DNA of 64,000 bases from Phaeovulum veldkampii DSM 11550 (GTDB taxonomy: Bacteria > Pseudomonadota > Alphaproteobacteria > Rhodobacterales > Rhodobacteraceae). Positions 45,011 to 54,077 of this stretch are shown piece after piece. The DNA is taken from the NCBI RefSeq assembly GCF_003034995.1, contig NZ_PZKF01000001.1, positions 1 through 64,000 on the forward strand, read 5' to 3'. The position numbers and the translations under genes are program-made. Each line of letters starts with the position of its first letter. Positions within the stretch are counted from its first letter, which is position 1. The notes under the pieces were generated by a model. The model searched no databases and was not told the origin of the DNA. It was given only the letters and a program-made list of their open reading frames with translations.

Positions 45011-47092
45011 ATGCGATATGTCGAGCGCAGTCTTGTTCCCGCCCCCGACGCGCTGACCGCGGCGCCCGTGCTGGCGCTTCGGCGCGACTATCTGCGCTAT
45101 CTGGCGCTGGAGCCGGTGGAACGTGCCCAGACCCGCCCGCCTGATCGCCCCGCACCTGCCACCCCCGAGGTGCTGGAGGCGCTGACCCGCCTGTTTCAGG
45201 GCCGCTGCGCCTTTTGTGACGCGCCCTCACCGCATCTGTCGGTCTATCGGTTTCGTCCGCCTGCCGAGGCGCTGCCGCTGGACCCCGCCGATCCGCAGGG
45301 GTTTTTGCACTACGGCTGGCTGGCCGATGTCTGGAGCAATCTTTACCCGATCTGCCCGGAATGTCGGCCTGCGCGCGCCAACCACTTTCCGGTTCAGGGG
45401 CCGCGCGCCGCACGCCCCTCGGCCGAAGACTATGAGGCGTTCCTGCGCCAGGCTGCGGGGGACTGGCCGCTCCCGCTGGCCGAATGCCCGGTGCTTCTGG
45501 ATCCCTGCGCCGACGCTGACCCCGGCCAGCATCTGGCGCTGATGCCTGCGGGCGATCTGACGCCGCTCAGCCCGCGGGGGGCGGCAACGATCGCGCAATT
45601 CCGGCTGAACCGGGCCGATCTGGTGGCGCGGCGCGCGGCGGCTGTAGTGGCAGATGCAGGGCGCGCAGGCGATGGCGTGGCTGCCGACCTGCCCTTTGCC
45701 GGGCTGCTGCGCGGGCTTGGCGCGACGCGGCCCCGGCGCAAGGTGCGGGCCTACCGGCTGGCACCCGCCGAGGTGCCGGACTGGCGGCTGGCATCGGTCT
45801 CGATCCGGTCGTTCAAGGCGCTTGAATCGCTTGATCTTGCCTGGCCGGGCCGGGCGCCGGGCGGGCCGCATCCGGCGCTGATGGTTCTGGGCGAAAATTC
45901 GGCGGGCAAAAGCTCGTTTCTGGAGGCGGTCGCACTGGCCATGCTGGATGACGCGGCGCGGGCCGATCTGGCATTGGCCCCAGAACCGCTGTTGCTGGAC
46001 CCCGCGCAACTGGGGGCGGGCTGGCAGAAAACCCGCGCGAGGGCCGAGGTGCGACTGGGCTTTGCCACCCCTGACGGCCAGACCGGCAGCCGCATCCTGG
46101 CCATCACCCCGGCGGGGTTTCAGGCCGAGGGTGCGCTGCCGCCGGGGCTGCCGGTCTTTGCCTATGGCGCCTATCGGCAGTTTCGCAGCGGCGCGCGGGC
46201 CTGGCGGCCCAGCCGCCCGGTGCGCAGCCTGTTTTACCCCGACGATCTGCTGTCGAACCCCGAAGGCTGGCTGATGTCCCTGCCCGCGTCGCAATTCGAC
46301 ATGGTCGTGCGCGCGCTGCGGCTGATCATCGGCGGCGGCTTCCGCATTCTTTACCGTGACCCGGTCGCCGGTCGCTGTCATATGGTGATCGACCGCGACG
46401 GGGTGGAAAACCGCACCCCGCTGGCGGCCGTGTCATCGGGGTTTCGCACCATTCTGGCGCTGTCTTGCGATGTGATGCGCTGGCTGATGCGGGCGCCGGG
46501 GTTCACCACGCTCGACATGGCGCGCGGCCTCGTGCTGATCGACGAGGTCGAGGCGCATCTGCACCCGCGCTGGAAAATCACGGTCATGGAGGGCCTGCGC
46601 CGGGCGCTGCCCAAGCTGACCTTTCTCGTCACCGCCCATGATCCGCTGTGTCTGCGCGGACTGCGCGATGGCGAGGTCCGGGTGCTGGCGCGCAGTCCGG
46701 GGGCTGCGGCGGGGTCTGATCTGCCGGTTATGGTCGAAACATTGGTCGAACTGCCCGATGTGACCAAGCTGACGGTAGAGCAACTGCTGACCTCGGACCT
46801 GTTCGCGCTGTTTGACACCGACGACCCGGCCACCGCGCGCGGGCTGGCCGAACTGGCCGACGCGCTGACGCCGGGAGCCGAGATGGCCCCTGCGCGGCGC
46901 GCGGCGCTGCTGGCCCGGTTTCAGGCCGAGGTGGCCGGCGCCCTGCCCGTAGGATCGACCGAGGTGGCGCGGATCGTGCAGGAGGCGGTGGCCGACTACC
47001 TGCACGCCCGCCGCGCCGCCCCCGTGGCGCAGCGGCTGGCGCTGCGCGAGGCCACCAAGGCGCGCATCCGCCTTGCGCTGGGGGCGGGCTGA
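45011..47092 (+). CDS. AAA/SMC-like ATPase with degenerate N-terminal HNH-like domain (PtuA-like)
   Basis: 693 aa. Residues about 55-210 are an HNH-nuclease-like region: CAFC (66-69), then VYRFRPP where the catalytic VEHFRPK would be, LYPICPEC (111-118) and LLDPCADADPGQHLAL and FRLNRADL. The catalytic His is replaced, so this copy is probably inactive. Residues about 250-690 are an SMC/ABC-like ATPase: Walker A GENSAGKSS (294-302), an ABC-signature-like VSSGFRTILAL (474-484) and Walker B GLVLIDEVEAHLHP (506-519), with the AHDPLCLRG switch. This matches PtuA-type ATPases of Septu defence. ATG 45011 is preferred (no strong ribosome site). It overlaps the HNH gene (TGATG). Confidence 0.82.
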   Translation: MRYVERSLVPAPDALTAAPVLALRRDYLRYLALEPVERAQTRPPDRPAPATPEVLEALTRLFQGRCAFCDAPSPHLSVYRFRPPAEALPLDPADPQGFLHYGWLADVWSNLYPICPECRPARANHFPVQGPRAARPSAEDYEAFLRQAAGDWPLPLAECPVLLDPCADADPGQHLALMPAGDLTPLSPRGAATIAQFRLNRADLVARRAAAVVADAGRAGDGVAADLPFAGLLRGLGATRPRRKVRAYRLAPAEVPDWRLASVSIRSFKALESLDLAWPGRAPGGPHPALMVLGENSAGKSSFLEAVALAMLDDAARADLALAPEPLLLDPAQLGAGWQKTRARAEVRLGFATPDGQTGSRILAITPAGFQAEGALPPGLPVFAYGAYRQFRSGARAWRPSRPVRSLFYPDDLLSNPEGWLMSLPASQFDMVVRALRLIIGGGFRILYRDPVAGRCHMVIDRDGVENRTPLAAVSSGFRTILALSCDVMRWLMRAPGFTTLDMARGLVLIDEVEAHLHPRWKITVMEGLRRALPKLTFLVTAHDPLCLRGLRDGEVRVLARSPGAAAGSDLPVMVETLVELPDVTKLTVEQLLTSDLFALFDTDDPATARGLAELADALTPGAEMAPARRAALLARFQAEVAGALPVGSTEVARIVQEAVADYLHARRAAPVAQRLALREATKARIRLALGAG

Positions 47093-48075
47093 TGCGCGCG
47101 GTGCCGCGCGACGCGGTGGCCGCGCCCCGCGCGCTGACCGAGCCCACGGGCCGGGGCGCAAAAGAACTGGCCGCGCTGCGCGACTGGCGGGCCAACCCGG
47201 CAACGGCGGCCCAAGGCTTTGCCTTCGCCGCCTACAAGGATGACAGCGTCAAGACTGCGCTTGAGGCGCTGTTTCATGGCAAATGCGCCTATTGCGAAAC
47301 CTACTATTCCGCGCAGGCGCCGGTCGATGTGGAACATTTCCGCCCCAAGGGCGCGGTCGAAGATGCCCCCGACCACCCCGGCTACTGGTGGCTGGCGATG
47401 GCGTGGGACAATCTTCTGCCCGCGTGCATCGACTGCAACCGCCGCCGCAAGCAGCCCACACCCAAACCCTCGTCGAGCCTTGCCGCGCTGCACGATCTGG
47501 CGACGCAGGTCATCAACACCGGCAAGAAGGATGCGTTTCCGGTGGCCGGGTCGCGCGCCCCGGATGAGACTGCAAGCCTTGATCTGGAACAGCCCTATCT
47601 GCTGGACCCCTGCCACGACCGGCCCGAGGATCATCTGGCCTATCACCTGGACCCCGATGACCTGATCGCGCTGGTGCTGCCGCGCGCGGGGCCGGGCGCC
47701 AATGCCGCGCCGGGCGCCGCCGTGCCGGCCTTGGGCGACGCACCCGCGATTGTGGCCGCGGCGCAGGCGCAGGGCGTGTCGGTGCGCGGCGCGGTGTCGA
47801 TCCAGCTTTACGGGCTGAACCGGCTGGGACTGGTGCAGGCCCGGACGCGTGCCTTGCGACATCTGGAATTCCTGCGCGGCCTGATCGCAGAAATTGACGC
47901 CATCGCCCGAAGGCTGGAGACGTCGGCCGAAGCAGATATCCGCGCCGCGGCGCCCAAGCTCGATCAATTGATCGACCGCATTCTGGCCCAGATCGCCGCC
48001 ATGGCCGCCCCCGAAGCGCCCTATAGCGCGATGGTGTCCGACTGGACCCGCCGTTTCGTGGAGGACATCACCTGA
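47092..48075 (+). CDS. HNH endonuclease (PtuB-like)
   Basis: 327 aa with an intact HNH site: C65 and C68 (GKCAYCE), VEHFRPK (81-86, His82), WWLAMAWDNLLPAC (C112) and C115-N116. The remaining C-terminal half (LLDPCHDRPEDHLAYH; VSIQLYGLNRLGLVQARTRAL) matches the same region in the ATPase gene, so the two proteins share an extended PtuB-like domain. It most likely cuts DNA, under control of the coupled ATPase. Paired ATPase+HNH is the Septu arrangement; the ATPase carrying a second, dead copy is the odd part. Confidence 0.85.
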   Translation: MRAVPRDAVAAPRALTEPTGRGAKELAALRDWRANPATAAQGFAFAAYKDDSVKTALEALFHGKCAYCETYYSAQAPVDVEHFRPKGAVEDAPDHPGYWWLAMAWDNLLPACIDCNRRRKQPTPKPSSSLAALHDLATQVINTGKKDAFPVAGSRAPDETASLDLEQPYLLDPCHDRPEDHLAYHLDPDDLIALVLPRAGPGANAAPGAAVPALGDAPAIVAAAQAQGVSVRGAVSIQLYGLNRLGLVQARTRALRHLEFLRGLIAEIDAIARRLETSAEADIRAAAPKLDQLIDRILAQIAAMAAPEAPYSAMVSDWTRRFVEDIT

Positions 48076-48085
48076 GGAGGAGATC

Positions 48086-49237
48086 ATGGCCAAGAACATC
48101 GTCATCTTGCTGGACGGCACCTCGAACGAAATAAAAACAAACCGCTCCAACATCTTGCGGCTTTATGGCACGCTCGCCAAAGGCCCCGGCCAGCTTGTGT
48201 ATTACGATCCGGGCGTGGGCACCTTCGGCGCCGATAACGCCTGGTCGCGCAGCCTGCGCAAGGGGGCCGAGGTCTGGGGCATGGCGACGGGTTGGGGGAT
48301 GGATGCCAATATCAAGGAAGCCTACCGCTTTCTGGCGCAACATTACGCCCGCGACGCCGAGGGAAACCGCGACCGCATTCATATTTTTGGCTTTTCGCGC
48401 GGGGCCTATGCGGCGCGGGTGCTGGCGGGGTTTGTGCATGCCTTTGGGCTGATCGCACCTGCGAACCTGAACCTGCTGGATTACGCCTACCGTGCCTACA
48501 AGCAGATTTCCGAACGTCGCGGTGATGACAGCTTTGCCGAAATCCGCCTGTTCGAGCGTATCCTGCGCCCCGACCGGGCGCCGATCCGGCTGCTGGGGCT
48601 GTTCGATACGGTGGCTTCGGTCATTGAAAGCGGCCGCTTTGGCCCAAGGCTGCGCAAACACGCCTTTACCGACACCAACCCCTCGGTCGAGGCGGTGCGT
48701 CATGCGGTGGCCATCGACGAACGGCGCACGATGTATCGCGCCGAGCTTTGGCCCGAAGGGCGCTCCTACCGCGCTAACCCGTTTGGCGCCGAGATCGCCG
48801 AACAGGATGTGCGCGAGGTCTGGTTTAACGGCGTGCATGGCGACATTGGCGGCGGCTACCCCGAGGCCGAGGCGGCGCTGGCCAAGCTGCCGCTGAAATG
48901 GATGATCGACGAAACCAAGGCGATGGGGCTGGAGTTCAAGACCCGCAGCGTCAACGAACTGGTTCTGGGCCAGCGCACCGGCGGCCCCTATGTGGCGCCC
49001 GACCCGCAGGCGGCGCGGCACGAGTCGCTTTGCGGCGCGTGGCATCTGTTGGAATACCTGCCGCGGCGGAAAACGGCCGGGTCGCAACGGCCCGATCTTG
49101 GGGGATGGACCCTGCCGCAGGGCGAACGTCGCCCGATCCCCGAAGGCGCCTGGCTGCATGGCGCGGTCATTGCGCGGATGGAGCAGACCGGCGCGCGCCC
49201 GGCGAACCTGCCGAAATCCTGGCGGGTCGCGCCCTGA
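48086..49237 (+). CDS. DUF2235 alpha/beta hydrolase (Tle1-like lipase domain)
   Basis: 383 aa single DUF2235 domain. The nucleophile is GFSRGA (Ser104) after DGTSNE (10-15), with acid/base candidates in GLFDTVASV and VWFNGVHGDIGGGYPEAE (near 250-262). DUF2235 is known from type VI lipase effectors (Tle1) and from other hydrolases. Here it follows the HNH gene by 10 bp with GAGGAGG, so it is a part of the operon; a membrane-attacking effector would fit a defence or toxin role. No signal peptide. Function is inferred. Confidence 0.8.
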   Translation: MAKNIVILLDGTSNEIKTNRSNILRLYGTLAKGPGQLVYYDPGVGTFGADNAWSRSLRKGAEVWGMATGWGMDANIKEAYRFLAQHYARDAEGNRDRIHIFGFSRGAYAARVLAGFVHAFGLIAPANLNLLDYAYRAYKQISERRGDDSFAEIRLFERILRPDRAPIRLLGLFDTVASVIESGRFGPRLRKHAFTDTNPSVEAVRHAVAIDERRTMYRAELWPEGRSYRANPFGAEIAEQDVREVWFNGVHGDIGGGYPEAEAALAKLPLKWMIDETKAMGLEFKTRSVNELVLGQRTGGPYVAPDPQAARHESLCGAWHLLEYLPRRKTAGSQRPDLGGWTLPQGERRPIPEGAWLHGAVIARMEQTGARPANLPKSWRVAP

Positions 49238-49263
49238 TGCAGCCCGCCAGGGACGGGGCGGCG

Positions 49264-50304
49264 CTAGTCGGCCGGGTTGCGCCGGTTGAAGCGCAGCGAC
49301 GACAGCAACGCCAGACCGATCAGCCCGGCGCCCAGAAGGCCCGTCACCGCCTCGGGAATGTGCCACATGGTCTGCGCGAACATGATCAGCGACAGGATCA
49401 GGATCGACCAGAACGCACCATGTTCCAGATAGCGCAACTGCGCCAGCGTCTGGCGCTCGACCAGCATGATCGTCATGGATCGCACATACATCGCGCCGAT
49501 GCCCAGACCGATGGCAATCAGAAACAGGTTCTTGGTCAGCGCAAAGGCCCCGATCACGCCGTCAAAGCTGAACGAGGCGTCCAGCACCTCCAGATACAAA
49601 AACGCCCCCAGCCCACCCTGGGCGGTGGTTTTCAGGGCCTCGTTGCGGCGGTCCAGAACCTGACCCAGCAATTCGACCATCAGGAAGGTCAGCAGCCCCG
49701 CCGAGCCTGCAAACAGGAATGCCGCCTCGTCACGCACCGGCAGCAGCACGGTAAACAGCATCATCATGGCCAGCACCAGCGCCACCTCCAGCCCGCGGAC
49801 CGAGGCGCACATGCTTAGCCGCCGTTCCAGAACGGCGATCCAGTGCACATCCTTGCCCTCATCGATGAAGTAGTTCAGCGCCACCATCATCAGAAAGGCC
49901 CCGCCAAAAGCCGCAATCGACAGATGCGCATCATTGATGATGCGGGCGTATTCGGTGGGCTGGGTCGAGGCCAGAACAATCGCCTCGACCGGGCCGATGC
50001 CCGCCGCGATCACCACGATCAGCAGCGGGAACAGGATGCGCATCCCGAACACCGCGATCAGGATGCCCCAGGTCAGGAACCGCCTTTGCCAGACCGGGGT
50101 CATGTCTTTCAGTTTGTTGGCGTTCACGATCGCATTGTCGAACGACAACGAGATTTCCAGAACCGCCAGCACCACTGCGATCAGAAAGAACGAAACTGCG
50201 CCGGTCATGTTGCCCGAATAGACCCAGCCCAGCCAGAACGCGAGCGCAAGACCTGCCAGCGTGACCAGAATGGCCCAGCGGAAGTAGTGAAACATGACGG
50301 ACAT
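49264..50304 (-). CDS. DUF475/TerC-like integral membrane protein
   Basis: 346 aa, about nine helices, with the DUF475 motifs EISLSFDNAIVNANKL and LEVLDASFSFDGVIGAFALT (acidic residues in membrane that may bind a metal). It resembles TerC, which is tied to tellurite/manganese handling, but no other ter genes are nearby. ATG 50304, 18 bp after lipA on the same strand, so it may share the lipA transcript. Confidence 0.87.
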   Translation of the reverse strand: MSVMFHYFRWAILVTLAGLALAFWLGWVYSGNMTGAVSFFLIAVVLAVLEISLSFDNAIVNANKLKDMTPVWQRRFLTWGILIAVFGMRILFPLLIVVIAAGIGPVEAIVLASTQPTEYARIINDAHLSIAAFGGAFLMMVALNYFIDEGKDVHWIAVLERRLSMCASVRGLEVALVLAMMMLFTVLLPVRDEAAFLFAGSAGLLTFLMVELLGQVLDRRNEALKTTAQGGLGAFLYLEVLDASFSFDGVIGAFALTKNLFLIAIGLGIGAMYVRSMTIMLVERQTLAQLRYLEHGAFWSILILSLIMFAQTMWHIPEAVTGLLGAGLIGLALLSSLRFNRRNPAD

Positions 50305-50322
50305 CTTTGTCTCCGAAGCGGG

Positions 50323-51273
50323 TCAGGCGCGATCCAGTTTTTCCAGCCGTGCGGCGCGAAGGCGGGCAAAGCCTTCGCCCGCGTGATAAGAAGACCGGGT
50401 CAGCGGCGTGGCCGACACCATCAGGAAGCCCTTGCCATAGGCCGCGGTCTCATAGCCCTTGAATTCCTCGGGCGTCACGAACCGGGCGACGGCGTGATGT
50501 TTGGGCGTGGGTTGCAGATACTGCCCGATCGTCAGAAAATCGATATCAGCCGCGCGCATGTCGTCCATCACCTGCAAGACGCCCTGCCGGTCTTCGCCCA
50601 GCCCCACCATGATGCCCGATTTGGTAAACATCGCAGGGTCGAGTTCCTTGACCCGCTGCAACAGGCGCAGGCTGTGGAAATAGCGCGCGCCGGGGCGCAC
50701 GGCAGGGTAAAGCCCCGGCACGGTTTCCAGATTGTGGTTGAACACATCCGGTCTGGCCGCGACCACGGTTTCCAGCGCCGAGGGCGGGCATTTCAGAAAA
50801 TCAGGCGTCAACACCTCGATTGTGGCCTGCGGCGCGCGGTGGCGGATGGCGCGGATCGTCTGGGCGAAATGTTCGGCCCCGCCATCGTCCAGATCGTCAC
50901 GGTCAACGCTGGTCAGCACCACATGGCGCAACCCGAGCTTTTCCACCGCCTGCGCCACCCGGCCCGGCTCGAACGCATCCAGAGCCTCGGGCTTGCCGGT
51001 GGCGATGTTGCAGAAGGAACAGCCGCGGGTGCAGATTTCGCCCATGATCATCATGGTGGCGTGCCCTGCGCTCCAGCATTCGCCGACATTGGGGCAGCCC
51101 GCCTCTTCGCAAACGGTGTGCAGCCGGTTCGATTTGAGGATCTCGCGGGTGTCCTTGTAGCCTGCCGATGTGGGCGCCTTGACCCTGATCCAGGCCGGTT
51201 TCTTGGGTTGGGCCTGATCGGGGCGGTGGGCCTTTTCGGGGTGGCGTTCGCCGGGAACCTTGAGATCGCGCAC
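50323..51273 (-). CDS. lipA: lipoyl synthase
   Basis: 316 aa radical-SAM enzyme that inserts two sulfurs into octanoyl groups on lipoyl domains. Both 4Fe-4S sites are seen: [12 protein letters not shown] (auxiliary) and CTRGCSFCN (radical SAM). The start is GTG at 51273 with GGAGG seven bases before; this gives the family length. The ATG-like frame start upstream (51318) is not needed. Confidence 0.95.
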   Translation of the reverse strand: MRDLKVPGERHPEKAHRPDQAQPKKPAWIRVKAPTSAGYKDTREILKSNRLHTVCEEAGCPNVGECWSAGHATMMIMGEICTRGCSFCNIATGKPEALDAFEPGRVAQAVEKLGLRHVVLTSVDRDDLDDGGAEHFAQTIRAIRHRAPQATIEVLTPDFLKCPPSALETVVAARPDVFNHNLETVPGLYPAVRPGARYFHSLRLLQRVKELDPAMFTKSGIMVGLGEDRQGVLQVMDDMRAADIDFLTIGQYLQPTPKHHAVARFVTPEEFKGYETAAYGKGFLMVSATPLTRSSYHAGEGFARLRAARLEKLDRA

Positions 51274-51321
51274 GGGATGCCTCCGCGGAGATGAAATCTG
51301 ATCTTCACATAGGCGCAAAGA

Positions 51322-51346
51322 GCGCGGGGGGCAACGGCCCCCGCGC
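51322..51346 (-). terminator. terminator between oxyR and lipA
   Basis: On the minus strand, a GCGCGGGGG/CCCCCGCGC stem (9 bp, 7-nt loop) just after the oxyR stop, followed by TCTTTG. Confidence 0.7.
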
Positions 51347-51347
51347 G

Positions 51348-52289
51348 TCAGGGGGCAGGCAGCGGCACCTGCGCCCGCGCCGCCGCGGTCAGCTTCTGCC
51401 CCGCCTCGGACAGCACCGCGGCCAGTTCATCGAACCAGCCCGCGCCGTCGGTCGCCGCCCGCCGCACCAGCCGGATCTGGCGCTCGGGCTCGGGCGCGGC
51501 AAAGCGCATCAGCCGCAGCCCCGGATTGGCGGCGGTTTCGGTGGCCAGCGCGAGTTCGGGCAGCAGCGTCAGCCCCGCGCCCTGCCCCACCAGCCCCGCC
51601 AGCGTGGCCAGCGAGGCCGCGCCCAGATCGAACCGGCGGCGGCTGCGATCCAGCGCACAAACCTCCAGCGCCTGATCAGCAAGACAATGCCCCTCATCCA
51701 GCAAGATCAGTTGATCGGGGTCGATCGCATCGGGCCGCAGCGCGCCGCGCGCGGCCATCGGCGCAGCCAGCCGGTCGGCGTGGCCCGCCAGAACGAACCG
51801 GTCCTGAAACAGCGCGGCGCTGATCGTATCATCGCCCGCAACCGGCGTGGCGATCACGATTGCATCCAGTTGACCGCGCAAAAGCCCCTCGGTCAGCGCG
51901 TCGGTCTGTGCCTCGCGCAGGCGCAGGTCGATGCTGGTCTGGCGCGCCCGCAGACCGGGCAGAACCCGCGGCAGCAGATAGGGTGCAACCGTCGGGATCA
52001 TGCCCAGATTCAACTGCCCGCCCAACCGCGCCAGCCGTGCTGCGGCCTGCAACTCGGCCACCTCGGCCATGATCCGGCGCGCCCGCGCCTCAAGATCGCG
52101 GCCCGCGCGCGTGACCGCCACATCGCGCGGCAGTCGGTCGAACAAGCGGACGCCGAGGGTGATTTCCAGCTCGCGGATCTGCACCGACAAGGCGGGCTGG
52201 CTGATATTCACCCGCGCGGCAGCGCGACCGAAATTACGGGTTTCGATCAGAGCGAGGAAATAGGTCAGCTGGCGGAGCGTTATGTTCAT
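51348..52289 (-). CDS. oxyR: OxyR-type LysR regulator
   Basis: 313 aa LysR family. Wing-HTH at residues 5-60 ([24 protein letters not shown]). The regulatory domain keeps the peroxide-sensing pair: [11 protein letters not shown] with Cys202 and Cys211, the same spacing as C199/C208 of E. coli OxyR. It should activate peroxide defence genes when a disulfide forms. No catalase or peroxidase gene is next to it. It is probably autoregulated through the palindrome about 32 bp upstream. Confidence 0.92.
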   Translation of the reverse strand: MNITLRQLTYFLALIETRNFGRAAARVNISQPALSVQIRELEITLGVRLFDRLPRDVAVTRAGRDLEARARRIMAEVAELQAAARLARLGGQLNLGMIPTVAPYLLPRVLPGLRARQTSIDLRLREAQTDALTEGLLRGQLDAIVIATPVAGDDTISAALFQDRFVLAGHADRLAAPMAARGALRPDAIDPDQLILLDEGHCLADQALEVCALDRSRRRFDLGAASLATLAGLVGQGAGLTLLPELALATETAANPGLRLMRFAAPEPERQIRLVRRAATDGAGWFDELAAVLSEAGQKLTAAARAQVPLPAP

Positions 52290-52320
52290 AACGCAGGTTC
52301 ATCCAAAAAGCAGAAAAATG

Positions 52321-52340
52321 CAAATTCAAATTATGATTTG
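52321..52340 (-). promoter_or_regulatory. candidate LysR/OxyR operator upstream of oxyR
   Basis: CAAAT-N10-ATTTG palindrome in a short AT-rich stretch, 32 nt before oxyR, typical of a LysR-family T-N11-A-type binding site. Confidence 0.5.
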
Positions 52341-52410
52341 TGCAGGGTTTGCGCCCGTGAACGTCACCCAGCCAAACCACGGTCGCCGAGACAAAGCGAT
52401 CAGTCAAGGG

Positions 52411-52437
52411 GCGCCGGGGACAGCCACGCCCCGGCGC
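52411..52437 (-). terminator. terminator-like hairpin after the DUF6456 gene
   Basis: A perfect 9-bp GCGCCGGGG/CCCCGGCGC stem with a 9-nt loop, 8 nt after the stop. No T-run. Confidence 0.55.
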
Positions 52438-52444
52438 GCAGGTG

Positions 52445-53557
52445 TCAGCCGATCAGCGGGCGCGCGCCACCGTAGGTTTCATCATAATGCCGTTTCAACC
52501 GCATCAACGCGATGCGCAGCACGATCTTGCCCGACCGCGCCGACCAGCCCATGCGCTTTTCCGCGGCCTCCAGCCCCTCCAGAAAGCAACAGCAACGCAG
52601 CACCATATCACCCAGACCGGGGCCCAGATCGCGCAGCGCCGCCGCAACGCGATCGCGCGCGCGCTCCGATCCGCCGCCCGGCCCCTGCCCCTCGCGATAC
52701 TGGCCGCGGTCGCCGCCGGTCATGAAGCGTTCCCAATTCTGCGCGACCCGCGGCCCCAGTTGCGCCAGTTCGAAATCCTCGCGCAGCCGTTCGCCTGCAG
52801 CCACCAGTTCGGGCGCCAGAAACGGCGCGCCGTCCTTGTCGCGGCGCCGTGCCAGCACGCCCAGCGGGCTTTCGGCCAGGTTCATGCGCAGCCGCTGCGG
52901 CGTGGCACCCTCGATCCGGGCCTCGCCCCACAGCCGGTGCTGATCGGCATAGGGCGTGGAAAACCCGGCCTGCGCCTCGGCAAAGCCGCCGCGGGCCGCG
53001 GTTTCCGCCTCGATCATCCGGCGCAGGGCGGCACGGCCTGCGCCGGTGATTTCATAGGTGGTGATGCGGCCGGCGCGGGCCACCGCGATCCAGTCCTTCA
53101 GCGCAAACGCCTGCGCCACCGCGCGGTCAAGGACCGCTGTGCGCACCGTGCCCTTGAGCACCACCGCCTTGTCCATTTCGGCGGCGACCGCCAGAACCGC
53201 GCCGGGTTCGGTCAGGCGGCGCAGGATGCGGCGCGCCTCGCGTTCGATCAGGTCTTCGTCAGGGGTCAGGCTTTGGGTGCGGATCGGGGCAGACATGATG
53301 GGGTCTTCCTCTTCTGGGCAGGTGGACAGGGGGGCGGGCGCCGCGCGGCCCAGCCGCGCCAGCGCCTCGTCGATCAGCGGATCGTCGCGGCGGGATTCGA
53401 TCTTGCGCACCCGGCGGAGTACGGTGGAGGCGTGACAACCCTCGTCACGGGCCAGTTGCCGGATCGGAACCCCCTCCTCGACATGGCGCAGGTAGAGACG
53501 TGCAAACTCCGGCAACCAGGCGGGCAAGCCCGCCGATACCTCAGCCAGTGCCGTCAT
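52445..53557 (-). CDS. DUF6456 domain protein with N-terminal helix-turn-helix
   Basis: 370 aa. The N-terminal helix-turn-helix (VPIRQLARDEGCHASTVLRRVRKIE) suggests DNA binding, and the C-terminal half (ADQHRLWGEARI, LAPELVAAGERLREDFE, MVLRCCCFLEGLEAAEKRMGWSARSGKIVL) matches the alphaproteobacterial DUF6456 domain as I recall it. Probably a regulator, possibly of the cell cycle, but unproven. Divergent to a DUF6477 gene. Confidence 0.75.
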   Translation of the reverse strand: MTALAEVSAGLPAWLPEFARLYLRHVEEGVPIRQLARDEGCHASTVLRRVRKIESRRDDPLIDEALARLGRAAPAPLSTCPEEEDPIMSAPIRTQSLTPDEDLIEREARRILRRLTEPGAVLAVAAEMDKAVVLKGTVRTAVLDRAVAQAFALKDWIAVARAGRITTYEITGAGRAALRRMIEAETAARGGFAEAQAGFSTPYADQHRLWGEARIEGATPQRLRMNLAESPLGVLARRRDKDGAPFLAPELVAAGERLREDFELAQLGPRVAQNWERFMTGGDRGQYREGQGPGGGSERARDRVAAALRDLGPGLGDMVLRCCCFLEGLEAAEKRMGWSARSGKIVLRIALMRLKRHYDETYGGARPLIG

Positions 53558-53777
53558 TCAGTGTCCCTCGGAACGCCACGGCGTAAAGGCCGTGTTCATC
53601 TTGATTAACAACCGTCGATTGCATTTCTTACCTGTTCGTTAACAAACGGCACGACACTGACAATTGTTTAAAAATGATAAATATCGCCAAAGCTGCCGAA
53701 CGCTGCTTGGCGGTTTTGCGCAACACCCGCATAGGTTGTGCAACTTTCACGGTTCCAAACCCGCGAAAGGACCACCG
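53558..53777. promoter_or_regulatory. divergent control region between DUF6456 and DUF6477 genes
   Basis: 220 bp, AT-rich for this genome. GATTAAC (around 53608) and GTTAAC (around 53638) resemble CtrA half-sites of alphaproteobacteria. Both divergent genes are alpha-specific, so CtrA control is plausible but not shown. Confidence 0.4.
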
Positions 53778-54077
53778 ATGACCGACCTAGCCCGCCGCCT
53801 GACCGAATTGCGCCGCCCGCGGCTGCTGATCCGCGCCGCCCGGCTGGGGCTGGGGGAATACGACCGTGCGCGCGATCTGCGCCGCCTGCTGCGGCTGCCG
53901 GTGGCGCCCGCCACCCCGCGCGCGCTGGCCGGATTGCTGGCCGAGGAGGCCGCGTTGGAGGAAACCCGCCGCGCGGGCGCTGCGGGTTATTCGCTGGCCC
54001 GCCACATCGACATCTTGATTGCGGTGATGGGAGAGGCGCGGCTGTTGCCGCCGACCCCGCCGCTCAGCGCGACTTGA
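53778..54077 (+). CDS. DUF6477-like small protein
   Basis: 99 aa, Arg/Leu-rich ([33 protein letters not shown]), helical, no membrane segment. It resembles a small Rhodobacterales family I recall as DUF6477. Its ATG at 53778 follows GAAAGGACCACC. The last 14 nt overlap the convergent HerA-like gene. Function unknown. Confidence 0.7.
   Translation: MTDLARRLTELRRPRLLIRAARLGLGEYDRARDLRRLLRLPVAPATPRALAGLLAEEAALEETRRAGAAGYSLARHIDILIAVMGEARLLPPTPPLSAT

Noticed and set aside
48086-49237. DUF2235 gene as a type VI secretion effector
   Set aside because: No tss, vgrG or PAAR genes are in the window; it is coupled to HNH instead.
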